Below, piece after piece: positions 1-6,958 of a stretch of 8,222 nucleotides of DNA; positions within the stretch are counted from its first letter, which is position 1, and each line of letters begins with the position of its first letter. The position numbers were made by a program, and so were the translations under genes. Under the pieces are notes generated by a model. That model did no database searches, had not been told where the DNA came from, and was given only the letters and a program-made list of their open reading frames with translations. This DNA comes from Crocinitomicaceae bacterium (GTDB lineage: Bacteria; Bacteroidota; Bacteroidia; Flavobacteriales_D; Crocinitomicaceae). The stretch spans positions 1 to 8,222 of the forward strand of contig JAHEMP010000091.1 in assembly GCA_024643585.1 (NCBI GenBank). Reading direction: 5' to 3'.

Positions 1-876
1 TTTATCTAGATTTTCAGGAATCTCTCTTTTCCATCGTTTATGAGACCAAATCCAAAAGGCGGGCTCTGCATTTATATCTCTTTCTAAAGCGGCAACATGT
101 GCTTCCGTAATTTTACCGTACTCCTCCTTTTTAGGATTATCTGTAATACCTTTAAAAATTACCTCGTAGTATCCTCTTTTTACTTTTTTCATGTGTAAAT
201 AAACTACTGCATAATTATATTCATGAGCAATTTGTTCTGCACCAAAAGCAACCGCTGTTGTTTGATTTAAGAATTTAACCCAGTACGATTTTAAAGAATT
301 TCCGGGACTTTGGTCGGCCAAAACCAGAAGAGAGACTGGATTATTAGGTTTATAGGCTAGTGTTTCTTTGAAATTTTTAGCATTGACGATTTTCATTCCA
401 AATCGTGCCCTTCTTTGATTTATCTTTTCATCCCAAAAAGAATTAGTCATCGGCATTCCAATTCCAACAGATTGATGAGCGAAAAGAAAATTTTGCGCAG
501 AAATTATCCATTCCCAATTGTTGTAATGTCCACCGACGAAAATCACGCTTTTATTCTGTATGTACAACTGGTCAATCGCGTCTCGGTTCAAAACGTGAAT
601 TCGCTTTTTTAATTGCATTTTAGAAATTGTCAAATTTTTAACAGCCTCAGCAAGTAAATCTGTAAAGTGTCGATAAAATTTTCGCTCAATTGCTTTGTGC
701 TGACGTGTCGTTAAATTAGGGAAAGAATTTTTAATGTTTTCTCTTACTACATCTCTTCTGTAAGGAATAATTGTAATCAGCAGGAGATAAAAAAAATCAG
801 TAAATAGATAAAGGACCCTGAGCGGGAGGAATGATACCGGTAAAACCAAAAAATAATAAGCAAATTTGGATAACAT
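1..876 (-). CDS. LpxL/HtrB-family lipid acyltransferase, C-terminus cut by window edge
   Basis: This reading frame opens with ATG at 876 and runs 292 codons to base 1 without a stop, so it is partial at its C-terminus, probably by only a few residues. It belongs to the lysophospholipid/lipid A acyltransferase family, membrane-associated enzymes that transfer a fatty acyl chain to lipid A precursors or other lipids. Visible evidence: a hydrophobic N-terminal segment (about residues 5-38), the catalytic HX4E motif as HYNNWE (H117, E122), a DQSP motif in the middle, and a conserved end WIWSHKRWK near residue 280. It starts 5 bases after the rarA stop, so it is almost certainly co-transcribed with rarA. 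It is a clear paralogue of the acyltransferase on the other side of rarA. Family assignment is firm; the acceptor lipid (lipid A, aminolipid or another) cannot be told from sequence. Confidence 0.9.
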   Translation of the reverse strand, partial: MLSKFAYYFLVLPVSFLPLRVLYLFTDFFYLLLITIIPYRRDVVRENIKNSFPNLTTRQHKAIERKFYRHFTDLLAEAVKNLTISKMQLKKRIHVLNRDAIDQLYIQNKSVIFVGGHYNNWEWIISAQNFLFAHQSVGIGMPMTNSFWDEKINQRRARFGMKIVNAKNFKETLAYKPNNPVSLLVLADQSPGNSLKSYWVKFLNQTTAVAFGAEQIAHEYNYAVVYLHMKKVKRGYYEVIFKGITDNPKKEEYGKITEAHVAALERDINAEPAFWIWSHKRWKREIPENLDK

Positions 877-881
877 TCAAT

Positions 882-2165
882 CTATTTGTATTTGTTTCCC
901 CAGCGATCATGAATGAACTTTTCAATTTCCATTTCTTTGCTATTGCTTCCTGCTTTGAAGAAAGATTTATTTTCTAATCCTTCCGGCATATATTCTTGCT
1001 TCACAAAATTACCTGGGTAGTCGTGCGAATATAAATAATCTTTACCATATCCAAGCTCCTTCATTAATTTTGTTGGGGCATTTCTTAAATGCAATGGTAC
1101 AGGAAGATTACCACTATTCTTGACCTCAGATTGAGCATTGTTGATAGCCATATAAGAAGAATTTCCTTTGGCACTGGTTGCTAAGTATATAACGCATTGG
1201 GACAAGATTATTCTGCTCTCAGGCCAGCCAACAGTTGATATGGCTTGAAAACAATTGTTTGCCAATATTAATGCAGTAGGATTTGCAAGTCCAATGTCTT
1301 CTGCAGCTGATATAATCAATCGGCGACCAATAAATTTAAGATCTTCACCTCCCTCAATCATTCTAGCGAGCCAATAAACCGCTGCGTCAGGATCACTTCC
1401 ACGGATCGATTTAATGAAGGCGGAGATAATATCATAATGTTGTTCTCCGTCTTTGTCGTAGCGTGCTATATTTTCTTGAGCAATTTGAGTTACATTTTCA
1501 TTGTTAATTCTTATTTCTTCCGTTTCAGGGAAAGAATTGACAACCATTTCAAACACATTCAAAAGTTTTCTTGAATCTCCACCAGAAATAGCCATTAACG
1601 CAGCCGTTTCATCGAGAATAATTTTCTTTGTTTTTAAAACTTCATCTTGAGCAATGGCTCTTTCGAGAATAGAGGTTAGCACATCTTTTCCATGTGATTC
1701 TAAAGTATAAGTCTGGCATCTCGACAGCAAAGCGGAGATTACCTCAAATGAAGGGTTTTCCGTGGTTGCGCCAATTAACGTAACGGTACCTTTTTCAACT
1801 GCGCCTAATAAAGAGTCTTGTTGTGATTTCGAAAAGCGATGAATCTCATCGATAAAAAGAATGGTGCCATTTTGCTGATACATCCCTGCTGAAGATGCTT
1901 TTTGAATAATTTCTCTAACGTCTTTTACGCCACTAGATATGGCTGATAGAGTGTAAAACGGCCGTTTTAACTTATTGGCGATAATGTGGGCTAGAGTTGT
2001 CTTACCAACTCCTGGAGGTCCCCAAAGAATCATGGATGGTAAAATACCTGCTTCCAACGCACGTCTCAAAGAGGCACCTTCTGCAAGTATATGATTCTGA
2101 CCGATGAATTCTTCCAATGTATTTAGTCTCATTCTTTCAGCCAAAGGCGGCAAAAAAGTATTCAT
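882..2165 (-). CDS. rarA: Replication-associated recombination protein A (RarA/MgsA), AAA+ ATPase
   Basis: This 427-residue protein is a full-length member of the RarA/MgsA/WRNIP1 family, cytoplasmic AAA+ ATPases related to clamp-loader subunits that act at stalled replication forks. In order it shows an N-terminal clamp-loader-like segment (RMRLNTLEEFIGQ), Walker A GPPGVGKTT (49-57), Walker B LFIDEIHRF (103-111), sensor 1 IGATTEN (131-137), an arginine finger in LLSRC (R149), and sensor 2 GGDSRK (195-200). The family's C-terminal oligomerisation region follows, including SIRGSDPDAA and SAAEDIGLANP. No key residue is missing. Its ATG overlaps the TGA of the upstream acyltransferase (ATGA at 2165-2162), implying translational coupling. 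The next gene starts 5 bases after its stop. Placement between two lipid acyltransferases looks like operon packing rather than shared function. Confidence 0.97.
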   Translation of the reverse strand: MNTFLPPLAERMRLNTLEEFIGQNHILAEGASLRRALEAGILPSMILWGPPGVGKTTLAHIIANKLKRPFYTLSAISSGVKDVREIIQKASSAGMYQQNGTILFIDEIHRFSKSQQDSLLGAVEKGTVTLIGATTENPSFEVISALLSRCQTYTLESHGKDVLTSILERAIAQDEVLKTKKIILDETAALMAISGGDSRKLLNVFEMVVNSFPETEEIRINNENVTQIAQENIARYDKDGEQHYDIISAFIKSIRGSDPDAAVYWLARMIEGGEDLKFIGRRLIISAAEDIGLANPTALILANNCFQAISTVGWPESRIILSQCVIYLATSAKGNSSYMAINNAQSEVKNSGNLPVPLHLRNAPTKLMKELGYGKDYLYSHDYPGNFVKQEYMPEGLENKSFFKAGSNSKEMEIEKFIHDRWGNKYK

Positions 2166-3097
2166 TCTGGTTTTTTATGTTTCCATCTGCGGTGTGACCA
2201 TAACCAATATTCTGGATTCTCGGCGATTACCATTTCGAGATACTTTGTGTGTTTGTCCAAAACACATCCTTCGTTTATTTCTTTTGGATTATCTGTAATA
2301 GGGTAGAAGCTAACTTCATAAAACCCCCTTTTTCTTTTTCGGATACAACCAAACAAAACGACTTGATCCAATTTAGAGGCCAAACGCTCAGTACCAGTCA
2401 TCCAACCTGTAGGCTGATTTAAAAAAGTATTCCAATAGGCTTTTTTAGGTGCATGAGGCGATTGGTCGTTTACCATAATACTCATGGTTGGCACCTTTGG
2501 CGATTTCACCAATTTTCGTGGTACTTCTTTCATGCTCATCATTTTGATTCCGAAACGTTGACGAGATTTTAAAAGAACTTGATTGAAAAAATTATTTTTC
2601 AGTGGCTGGTAGGCTGCATAAACTTTGTGTTTCATTTGTTGTGCAAGACCAACTGCGTAATATTCCCAATTATTGTAATGACCACAAAGAACCATAACAC
2701 TTCTGCCTTCATCGAAATATTTATTAGGTACTTCAGGGTTTAAAATGGCACATCTTTTTATAATTTCTTGATTTGAAATGGTGAGTGATTTAACACTTTC
2801 TACCAAAAAATCAGCGAAATGGCGATAAAATCCTTTTTCAATTTTTTTTAACTCCTTATCATTTAAATCTGGAAAGGAGTTTTTAAGATTATTTCGAACA
2901 ATCTTTTTTCTGTAACCTACAACATGATAAGTAAGGTAATATACAAAATCGGCCAACCAATACAGGACAGTAAATGGCAAATAGGATATTGGTAAAACCA
3001 CGCCGTAAAAAAGAATTTTGCTAAAAAAGCTGCCCATGTTTGATTTATGTGCCGCAAAAATAGTTTTTTCACGTTGAACTGGAATAGAAATCTCCAT
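2162..3097 (-). CDS. LpxL/HtrB-family lipid acyltransferase (paralogue 2)
   Basis: The longest frame gives 311 residues from ATG 3097, but the real start is probably Met21 (ATG 3037-3035, 291 residues). From there the protein reads MGSFFSKILFYGVVLPISYL, which matches the beginning of the paralogue at 876, and a TAnnTTTG promoter box sits between the two ATGs. Numbered from the long start, it has a hydrophobic anchor at about 24-57, the catalytic HX4E motif HYNNWE (H140, E145), a DQSP motif near 211 and a conserved end WLWSHRRWKHKKP. The family transfers acyl chains to lipid A precursors or related lipids at the inner membrane. Its stop overlaps the rarA start by 4 bp. Resemblance to the other acyltransferase over the whole length suggests an old duplication; substrate is unknown. 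Confidence 0.92.
   Translation of the reverse strand: MEISIPVQREKTIFAAHKSNMGSFFSKILFYGVVLPISYLPFTVLYWLADFVYYLTYHVVGYRKKIVRNNLKNSFPDLNDKELKKIEKGFYRHFADFLVESVKSLTISNQEIIKRCAILNPEVPNKYFDEGRSVMVLCGHYNNWEYYAVGLAQQMKHKVYAAYQPLKNNFFNQVLLKSRQRFGIKMMSMKEVPRKLVKSPKVPTMSIMVNDQSPHAPKKAYWNTFLNQPTGWMTGTERLASKLDQVVLFGCIRKRKRGFYEVSFYPITDNPKEINEGCVLDKHTKYLEMVIAENPEYWLWSHRRWKHKKPE
3055..3062 (-). promoter_or_regulatory. Candidate -7 promoter box TATTTTTG before the acyltransferase-rarA operon
   Basis: Read on the minus strand this is TATTTTTG, an exact match to the Bacteroidota -7 consensus TAnnTTTG, followed by CGGCACATAAATCAAAC and then the ATG at 3037. It lies inside the longer acyltransferase frame, which argues that the shorter start is real. 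I see no clear -33 TTTG at the expected distance, so the call rests on the -7 box and its position. Confidence 0.5.
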
Positions 3098-3132
3098 AAT
3101 CTAAGTAATTTATTCAGAAACGTAAAAAAATG

Positions 3133-3711
3133 TTAATTGTTGTTTGGATTGGTAGGTATTTGAGAAAACACCACATATTTACCTCCTAATTTTTGTAAAC
3201 ACTCTTGCCAAAGGTCGGTTTTCTTCGTGTCCATAATTAAATTAAGGAGATTCGATTTAACTACTATCCAAGACTTTTCTTTTATTTCATTGTCCAATTG
3301 ATTTTTTTCCCAGCCAGAGTAACCTAAGAAAAAACGGACTTTTGTTTCAGGTTTATTGGTGTTTTTCAAAAGCTCAATTAATTTGTCATAATCGCCACCC
3401 AAAGATATTTCGTCGGTTATTTTGATGCTATTTGGAATTTTATCTCCAAAAGTGTGAATATAAAATAGGTTTTTGACTTCGACGGGCCCACCGATGCTGA
3501 TTTTAGAATCCATTTTTATAAGATCTTCAGAAAAATCTTCGAAATTAACGTCTAAATAATTGTTCAATACAAATCCGAAACTACCTTCATCATTGTATTC
3601 GCATAGAAGTATAACGCTTCTTTCGAAGTAGTCTGAATTCATAAACGGTTCAGCCACAAGAAGAAGGCCTTGCTTGGGTTCCAATGTGTTTTCGAAGTTT
3701 AAATCGAGCAA
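3133..3711 (-). CDS. YqgE/AlgH family protein (UPF0301)
   Basis: This 192-residue protein matches the YqgE/AlgH family in length and in its landmarks: GLLLVAEPFMNSDYFERSV near the N-terminus, GSFGFVLNN at about 43-51, IGGPVE in the middle, and FFLGYSGWEKNQLDNEIK then SWIVV near the C-terminus. It is predicted to be cytoplasmic, with no signal peptide. The biochemical role of the family is not established; AlgH was named from alginate regulation in Pseudomonas, but that function should not be transferred here. The start is TTG (3711-3709): no in-frame ATG lies upstream before a stop, and the first internal Met (residue 24) would remove the conserved opening motif. It precedes the acyltransferase by 35-95 bases depending on that gene's start, so it may share or precede the operon. 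Confidence 0.88.
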   Translation of the reverse strand: MLDLNFENTLEPKQGLLLVAEPFMNSDYFERSVILLCEYNDEGSFGFVLNNYLDVNFEDFSEDLIKMDSKISIGGPVEVKNLFYIHTFGDKIPNSIKITDEISLGGDYDKLIELLKNTNKPETKVRFFLGYSGWEKNQLDNEIKEKSWIVVKSNLLNLIMDTKKTDLWQECLQKLGGKYVVFSQIPTNPNNN

Positions 3712-3810
3712 GTTGATGGTTTTAAGTTTAAAGATAAAAAAAATGCTAAGTTGTTTCGTTTGATTCAGAAATTATCGACATATTTCACCTAGTAAGGTTC
3801 ATTAAAAAGA

Positions 3811-3829
3811 TATTGTACTTTTGACAATA
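3811..3829. promoter_or_regulatory. Candidate operator, 19-bp palindrome, copy 1
   Basis: TATTGTACTTTTGACAATA has 6-bp inverted arms (TATTGT and ACAATA) around a 7-bp centre. It matches the palindrome at 6887-6905 at 16 of 19 positions and lies 37 bases before the GH3 ATG. It overlaps the promoter: either the box TACTTTTG inside it is the -7 element, or its TTG (3813-3815) is a -33 element paired with TATATTCG 20 bases downstream. Binding by the Nudix-type regulator encoded at 6176-6871 is inferred from location and symmetry. Confidence 0.55.
3816..3823 (+). promoter_or_regulatory. Candidate -7 promoter box TACTTTTG for the GH3-regulator operon
   Basis: This is an exact match to TAnnTTTG, 43 bases before the GH3 start codon. 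A -33 element at the usual distance is not obvious. An alternative box, TATATTCG at 3836-3843, matches at one position fewer but has a TTG 20 bases upstream. Either way the palindrome at 3811-3829 covers part of the promoter. Confidence 0.45.
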
Positions 3830-3866
3830 ATTAGGTATATTCGTCATTGAAATTCAATATATTCTC

Positions 3867-6164
3867 ATGTTAAACCGCTTTATTACAAAGAATTTAATCT
3901 GCTTTTTCATTCTTTTACCTGTTGTATCAATTGGACAAAATTTGAAAGATTTTCATATTGACAAAGAAAAAGAAATAACTAAGATTTTGTCCAAAATGAC
4001 CTTGGAAGAAAAAGTAGGTCAAACATGCCAAATTACGTTGGATGCAGTTTTGATGACAAATAAGGAGGGAAAAACAATTGAACCAATAAAAATTGACCCC
4101 GAAAAATTAAAAGAAGCTATCAACAAATATAAAATAGGTTCTATTTTGAATGTGAGTTGGCATACGCTTGATAGAGGGGTATGGAATGAGATTTTGGGAA
4201 CAATTGCCAAAGTCAGTAAGAGTGAGAAGTTGGAAATACCGATAATATACGGTATTGACGCTATTCATGGAATAAATTATACGGTGGGGGCAACCTTATT
4301 CCCTCAAGAAATCGGCCTCGCCGCGACTTGGAACAAGGATTTAGCCTCAGATTTTGGCAGAGTAACGGCCTATGAGACACGCGCTACTGGCATACGATGG
4401 AATTTTTCTCCTGTTTTAGATCTGGGTCGTCAACCACTTTGGTCTCGTTTTTTCGAAACCCTTGGAGAGGACCCATACCTATGCAGTGTTTTAGGAGAGA
4501 AAATAGTGGAAGGCTATCAAGGAAATGGTAGAATAGATGATTTTCACGTCGCTAGTTGTTTGAAACATTTCGTTGGATATAGTGCTCCATTTTCTGGACG
4601 AGATAGAACACCGGCATGGATACCTAAGAAATATATGAGTGAATTGTATTTACCTTCTTTTCATTCTGCTGTTGATGCAGGGGCAATGACATTAATGATA
4701 AATAGCGGAGTGGTAAATGGGATACCTGGACATGTGAATAAGCACTTACTAACAACTTTGTTAAAGGAAGAATGGGGTTTTAAGGGATTTACTGTATCCG
4801 ATTGGGAAGATTACATAATGTTAGAAACGGTACACAATGTCAGTTCGAGTATTCAAGAATCAATAACGCTCGCTTTTAACGCGGGAGTAGATATGAGCAT
4901 GGTTCCAAATAATCCTCAATATAAGGAGTATTGTGATGCCATGAATAAAGCCGTTTGCGAAAAAGATATTCCCATGGATCGTTTAGACGATGCATTAAGA
5001 AGAATACTAAGAGTGAAAATGGCAATTGGTCTTTTTGAAAAAGAGGTCAAAGTAGACTACCCACTTTTTGGCTCTAAAGAGCACAAAGAAATTGCATTCA
5101 ACAGTGCCTTAGAGTCAATTACCCTATTGAAAAATAGCAACAATATTTTGCCCTTAGCTAAAGAGTTAAAAGTTCTGGTTGCGGGGCCAACAGCAAACAA
5201 TCTAATTTATCTTAATGGTGCATGGACACACACCTGGCAGGGAGTTGATTCAAGTTTCAATACAAAAGGATGTCACTCGGTACTTGAAGCTATTCAAGCA
5301 AAAATAGGCTCATCAAATGTCGAATTTGCCAAAGGTGCAGAATTGTATATGGAGAATGGATGGGAAAGTTCACGATTACATGAAATTGTCGATTTTAAAA
5401 CTAAGGCTGAAAGAAGTGATGTTATTATTTTATGTTTAGGTGAAATGCCTTCGACTGAAAAACCAGGTGATATTCAATCTCTGAATTTGCCAGAGGCTCA
5501 ATTGGAATTAGCTAAAATAGCATATGCCTCTGGAAAGCCAGTTGTTTTGGTATTGATTGAAGGCAGGCCTCGAGTAATTCAACCGATTGTTGAAGCATCA
5601 AGTGCAATAATTCAGTGTTATTTACCAGGGGACTTTGGCGGAGATGCTTTAGCTGAAATATTATTTGGTGATGCCAATCCAAGTGGGAAGTTGCCTTACA
5701 CGTATCCAAAATATGATGGGGTAATAGAATTTTATGATAGACCTAAAAGTGTTGATCGTTCAGGAAAGTCAAATGGTTTCGACGCGTTTGACCCACAATG
5801 GAATTTTGGATTCGGATTAAGTTATACAGAATTTGAATACACGAATCTAACTCTAGATAAATTGCAAATTAACTCGAACGATAGTTTAAATGTTTCTGTG
5901 ACGGTCAAAAATTCTGGTAAAAAAACAGGGAAAGAGGTCGTTCAATTGTATATTTCTGATCTTAAGTCTTCGCTTATACCAAGTGGTAAATGTTTGAAGC
6001 GATTTGAGAAGATTGAGTTAAATCCTGGTGAATCGAAAACACTAACTTTTAGTTTACATAAAAAGGATTTCCAATTTGCAGACGAAAATGGTGAATGGAT
6101 ATTGGAACCAGGTGACTTTGAAGTTCAAGTTGAAAAACATAAACGAGTATTTAAATTAAATTAA
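3867..6164 (+). CDS. Secreted GH3 beta-glucosidase / exo-beta-glucanase
   Basis: This 765-residue glycoside hydrolase family 3 enzyme removes glucose or another sugar from the non-reducing end of beta-linked oligosaccharides. It begins with a signal peptide (hydrophobic 10-20, likely cleavage at SIG/QN near 23-24), so it is probably periplasmic or outer-surface. The (beta/alpha)8 domain (about 35-390) shows IDAIHG (D131), WSRFFETLGEDP (R194), KHFVGY (K233, H234) and VSDW with the predicted nucleophile D312. The second domain (about 410-615) carries GEMPSTEKPGD, where E531 aligns with the acid/base of the barley exoglucanase group. A fibronectin III-like domain ends the protein (about 670-760). 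All expected catalytic residues are present. The next gene, a regulator, follows after 11 bases. Exact linkage specificity is not readable, but the STEKPGD signature fits beta-glucan/laminarin oligosaccharides. Confidence 0.95.
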   Translation: MLNRFITKNLICFFILLPVVSIGQNLKDFHIDKEKEITKILSKMTLEEKVGQTCQITLDAVLMTNKEGKTIEPIKIDPEKLKEAINKYKIGSILNVSWHTLDRGVWNEILGTIAKVSKSEKLEIPIIYGIDAIHGINYTVGATLFPQEIGLAATWNKDLASDFGRVTAYETRATGIRWNFSPVLDLGRQPLWSRFFETLGEDPYLCSVLGEKIVEGYQGNGRIDDFHVASCLKHFVGYSAPFSGRDRTPAWIPKKYMSELYLPSFHSAVDAGAMTLMINSGVVNGIPGHVNKHLLTTLLKEEWGFKGFTVSDWEDYIMLETVHNVSSSIQESITLAFNAGVDMSMVPNNPQYKEYCDAMNKAVCEKDIPMDRLDDALRRILRVKMAIGLFEKEVKVDYPLFGSKEHKEIAFNSALESITLLKNSNNILPLAKELKVLVAGPTANNLIYLNGAWTHTWQGVDSSFNTKGCHSVLEAIQAKIGSSNVEFAKGAELYMENGWESSRLHEIVDFKTKAERSDVIILCLGEMPSTEKPGDIQSLNLPEAQLELAKIAYASGKPVVLVLIEGRPRVIQPIVEASSAIIQCYLPGDFGGDALAEILFGDANPSGKLPYTYPKYDGVIEFYDRPKSVDRSGKSNGFDAFDPQWNFGFGLSYTEFEYTNLTLDKLQINSNDSLNVSVTVKNSGKKTGKEVVQLYISDLKSSLIPSGKCLKRFEKIELNPGESKTLTFSLHKKDFQFADENGEWILEPGDFEVQVEKHKRVFKLN

Positions 6165-6175
6165 GAGCAAAAAAA

Positions 6176-6871
6176 ATGTATAAAATAGAATTCAATGATT
6201 TCTTCACGTATTCATTTTCAGTTGATTGTGTCATTTTCGGTTACAAGGAGGGGCAAATACATGCCCTATTAATCAAACGGTCTATGGAACCCTATGATGG
6301 TCATTGGGCTATTCCGGGTGACTTGGTTTATCCAGATGAAGACATTTCGGCAGCGGCAAGTCGAATATTGAGTGAACTGACCAAAATAGAAAATTTAGAT
6401 TTGCATCAAAGCGAGACGTTTGGGGATCCCAATCGTCACCCACAAGGCAGGGTAATTACTACTGCGTATTTTGCGCTAATGCGAATAGATGATTTTAAAG
6501 TGGAAGCCTCTTCGTGGGCCGGTGAAGCTAGATGGGTTCCTATTCATAAAATTCCTCAATTGGCTTTTGATCATAATTTAATTTTATCGTCAACTTATAA
6601 GCTTTTAATTCAAAAGTTAAAAAATGACCCAATCTGTTTTGACTTGTTGCCGTATAAATTTACGTTAAACGAAATGCAAAAATTATACGAATATGCTTAT
6701 GATTCGGATATGGATAAAGCTAATTTTCGTAAAAAGATAAAGCCGATTCCATTAATTGAGCACAAGGAAAAACAGGTAAATGTAAAACATAGACCGGCCA
6801 AACTGTTCTCTTTTGATGAAAGTGAGTATGTTAACATGCTGGAATCCAGTGAATATCAGTTTAAAATGTAA
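6176..6871 (+). CDS. Nudix-fold transcriptional regulator, NrtR/AraR-like
   Basis: This 231-residue protein joins an N-terminal Nudix domain (about 12-140) to a C-terminal winged helix-turn-helix (about 155-220), the architecture of NrtR-type regulators. The Nudix box starts at G48 (AIPGDLVYPDEDISAA) but the catalytic REUxEE core is degraded to SRILSEL, so hydrolysis is unlikely and ligand sensing is the probable role. FGDPNRHPQGR (82-92) is a landmark of this regulator group. The C-terminal FTLNEMQKLYE, FRKKI and RPAKLFSFDE fit the DNA-binding domain. In Bacteroidota a member of this family controls arabinose use (AraR of Bacteroides), so a sugar ligand is plausible. It lies 11 bases after the GH3 gene, hence the same transcript, and paired palindromes flank the operon and the next gene. 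The actual ligand and targets are inferred. Confidence 0.9.
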   Translation: MYKIEFNDFFTYSFSVDCVIFGYKEGQIHALLIKRSMEPYDGHWAIPGDLVYPDEDISAAASRILSELTKIENLDLHQSETFGDPNRHPQGRVITTAYFALMRIDDFKVEASSWAGEARWVPIHKIPQLAFDHNLILSSTYKLLIQKLKNDPICFDLLPYKFTLNEMQKLYEYAYDSDMDKANFRKKIKPIPLIEHKEKQVNVKHRPAKLFSFDESEYVNMLESSEYQFKM

Positions 6872-6886
6872 TATTTTTCAATTACT

Positions 6887-6905
6887 TATTGTATTTTGTA
6901 CAATA
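6887..6905. promoter_or_regulatory. Candidate operator, 19-bp palindrome, copy 2
   Basis: TATTGTATTTTGTACAATA has perfect 7-bp arms (TATTGTA and TACAATA) around TTTTG. It matches copy 1 at 16 of 19 positions and lies 53 bases before the ATG of the repeat-containing secreted protein, in the gap after the regulator gene. Its TTG (6889-6891) is 19 bases before TAAATTG (6911-6917), a spacing compatible with -33 and -7 elements, so it would overlap the promoter. Its arms are almost pure A/T and no T-run follows, so it is a poor terminator. Confidence 0.55.
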
Positions 6906-6958
6906 TTATGTAAATTGCACTTTATTGCGTATTACGTTAAATTAAAAATTAGAACATT

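Larger units (their letters stand above)
3712..3866. promoter_or_regulatory. Divergent intergenic region between yqgE-type gene and GH3 gene
   Basis: This 155-bp AT-rich spacer must hold promoters for both directions. On the plus strand it contains the palindrome at 3811-3829 and two possible -7 boxes (TACTTTTG at 3816-3823 and TATATTCG at 3836-3843). On the minus strand the only near match is TATCTTTA (3736-3729), only 17 bases before the TTG start, so the promoter for the leftward gene is not convincingly identified. Confidence 0.6.

Noticed and set aside
415..612. 65-codon plus-strand frame
   Set aside because: It is antisense to the acyltransferase catalytic region, with no recognisable protein features; the minus-strand frame carries all the family motifs.
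2104..2298. 64-codon plus-strand frame
   Set aside because: It lies opposite the rarA start and the acyltransferase C-terminus, both well supported; it has no promoter or domain.
3133..3642. Start of the YqgE-type protein at internal Met24
   Set aside because: It would delete the conserved GLLLVAEPF segment and leave the protein shorter than the family norm.
4019..4210. 63-codon minus-strand frame inside the GH3 gene
   Set aside because: It is a shadow of a conserved GH3 coding sequence, with no features of its own.
5512..5709. 65-codon minus-strand frame inside the GH3 gene
   Set aside because: It is antisense to the second GH3 domain and resembles no protein I recognise.
6887..6905. Palindrome as an intrinsic terminator for the regulator gene
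   Set aside because: The 7-bp arms are almost all A/T, no T-run follows, and a near-identical element occurs before the GH3 gene where no plus-strand gene ends, so an operator fits better.
6872..6958. Small RNA or riboswitch in the gap before the repeat protein
   Set aside because: Only 87 AT-rich bases are present, fully accounted for by the palindrome and a candidate promoter; no GC-rich structure is visible.
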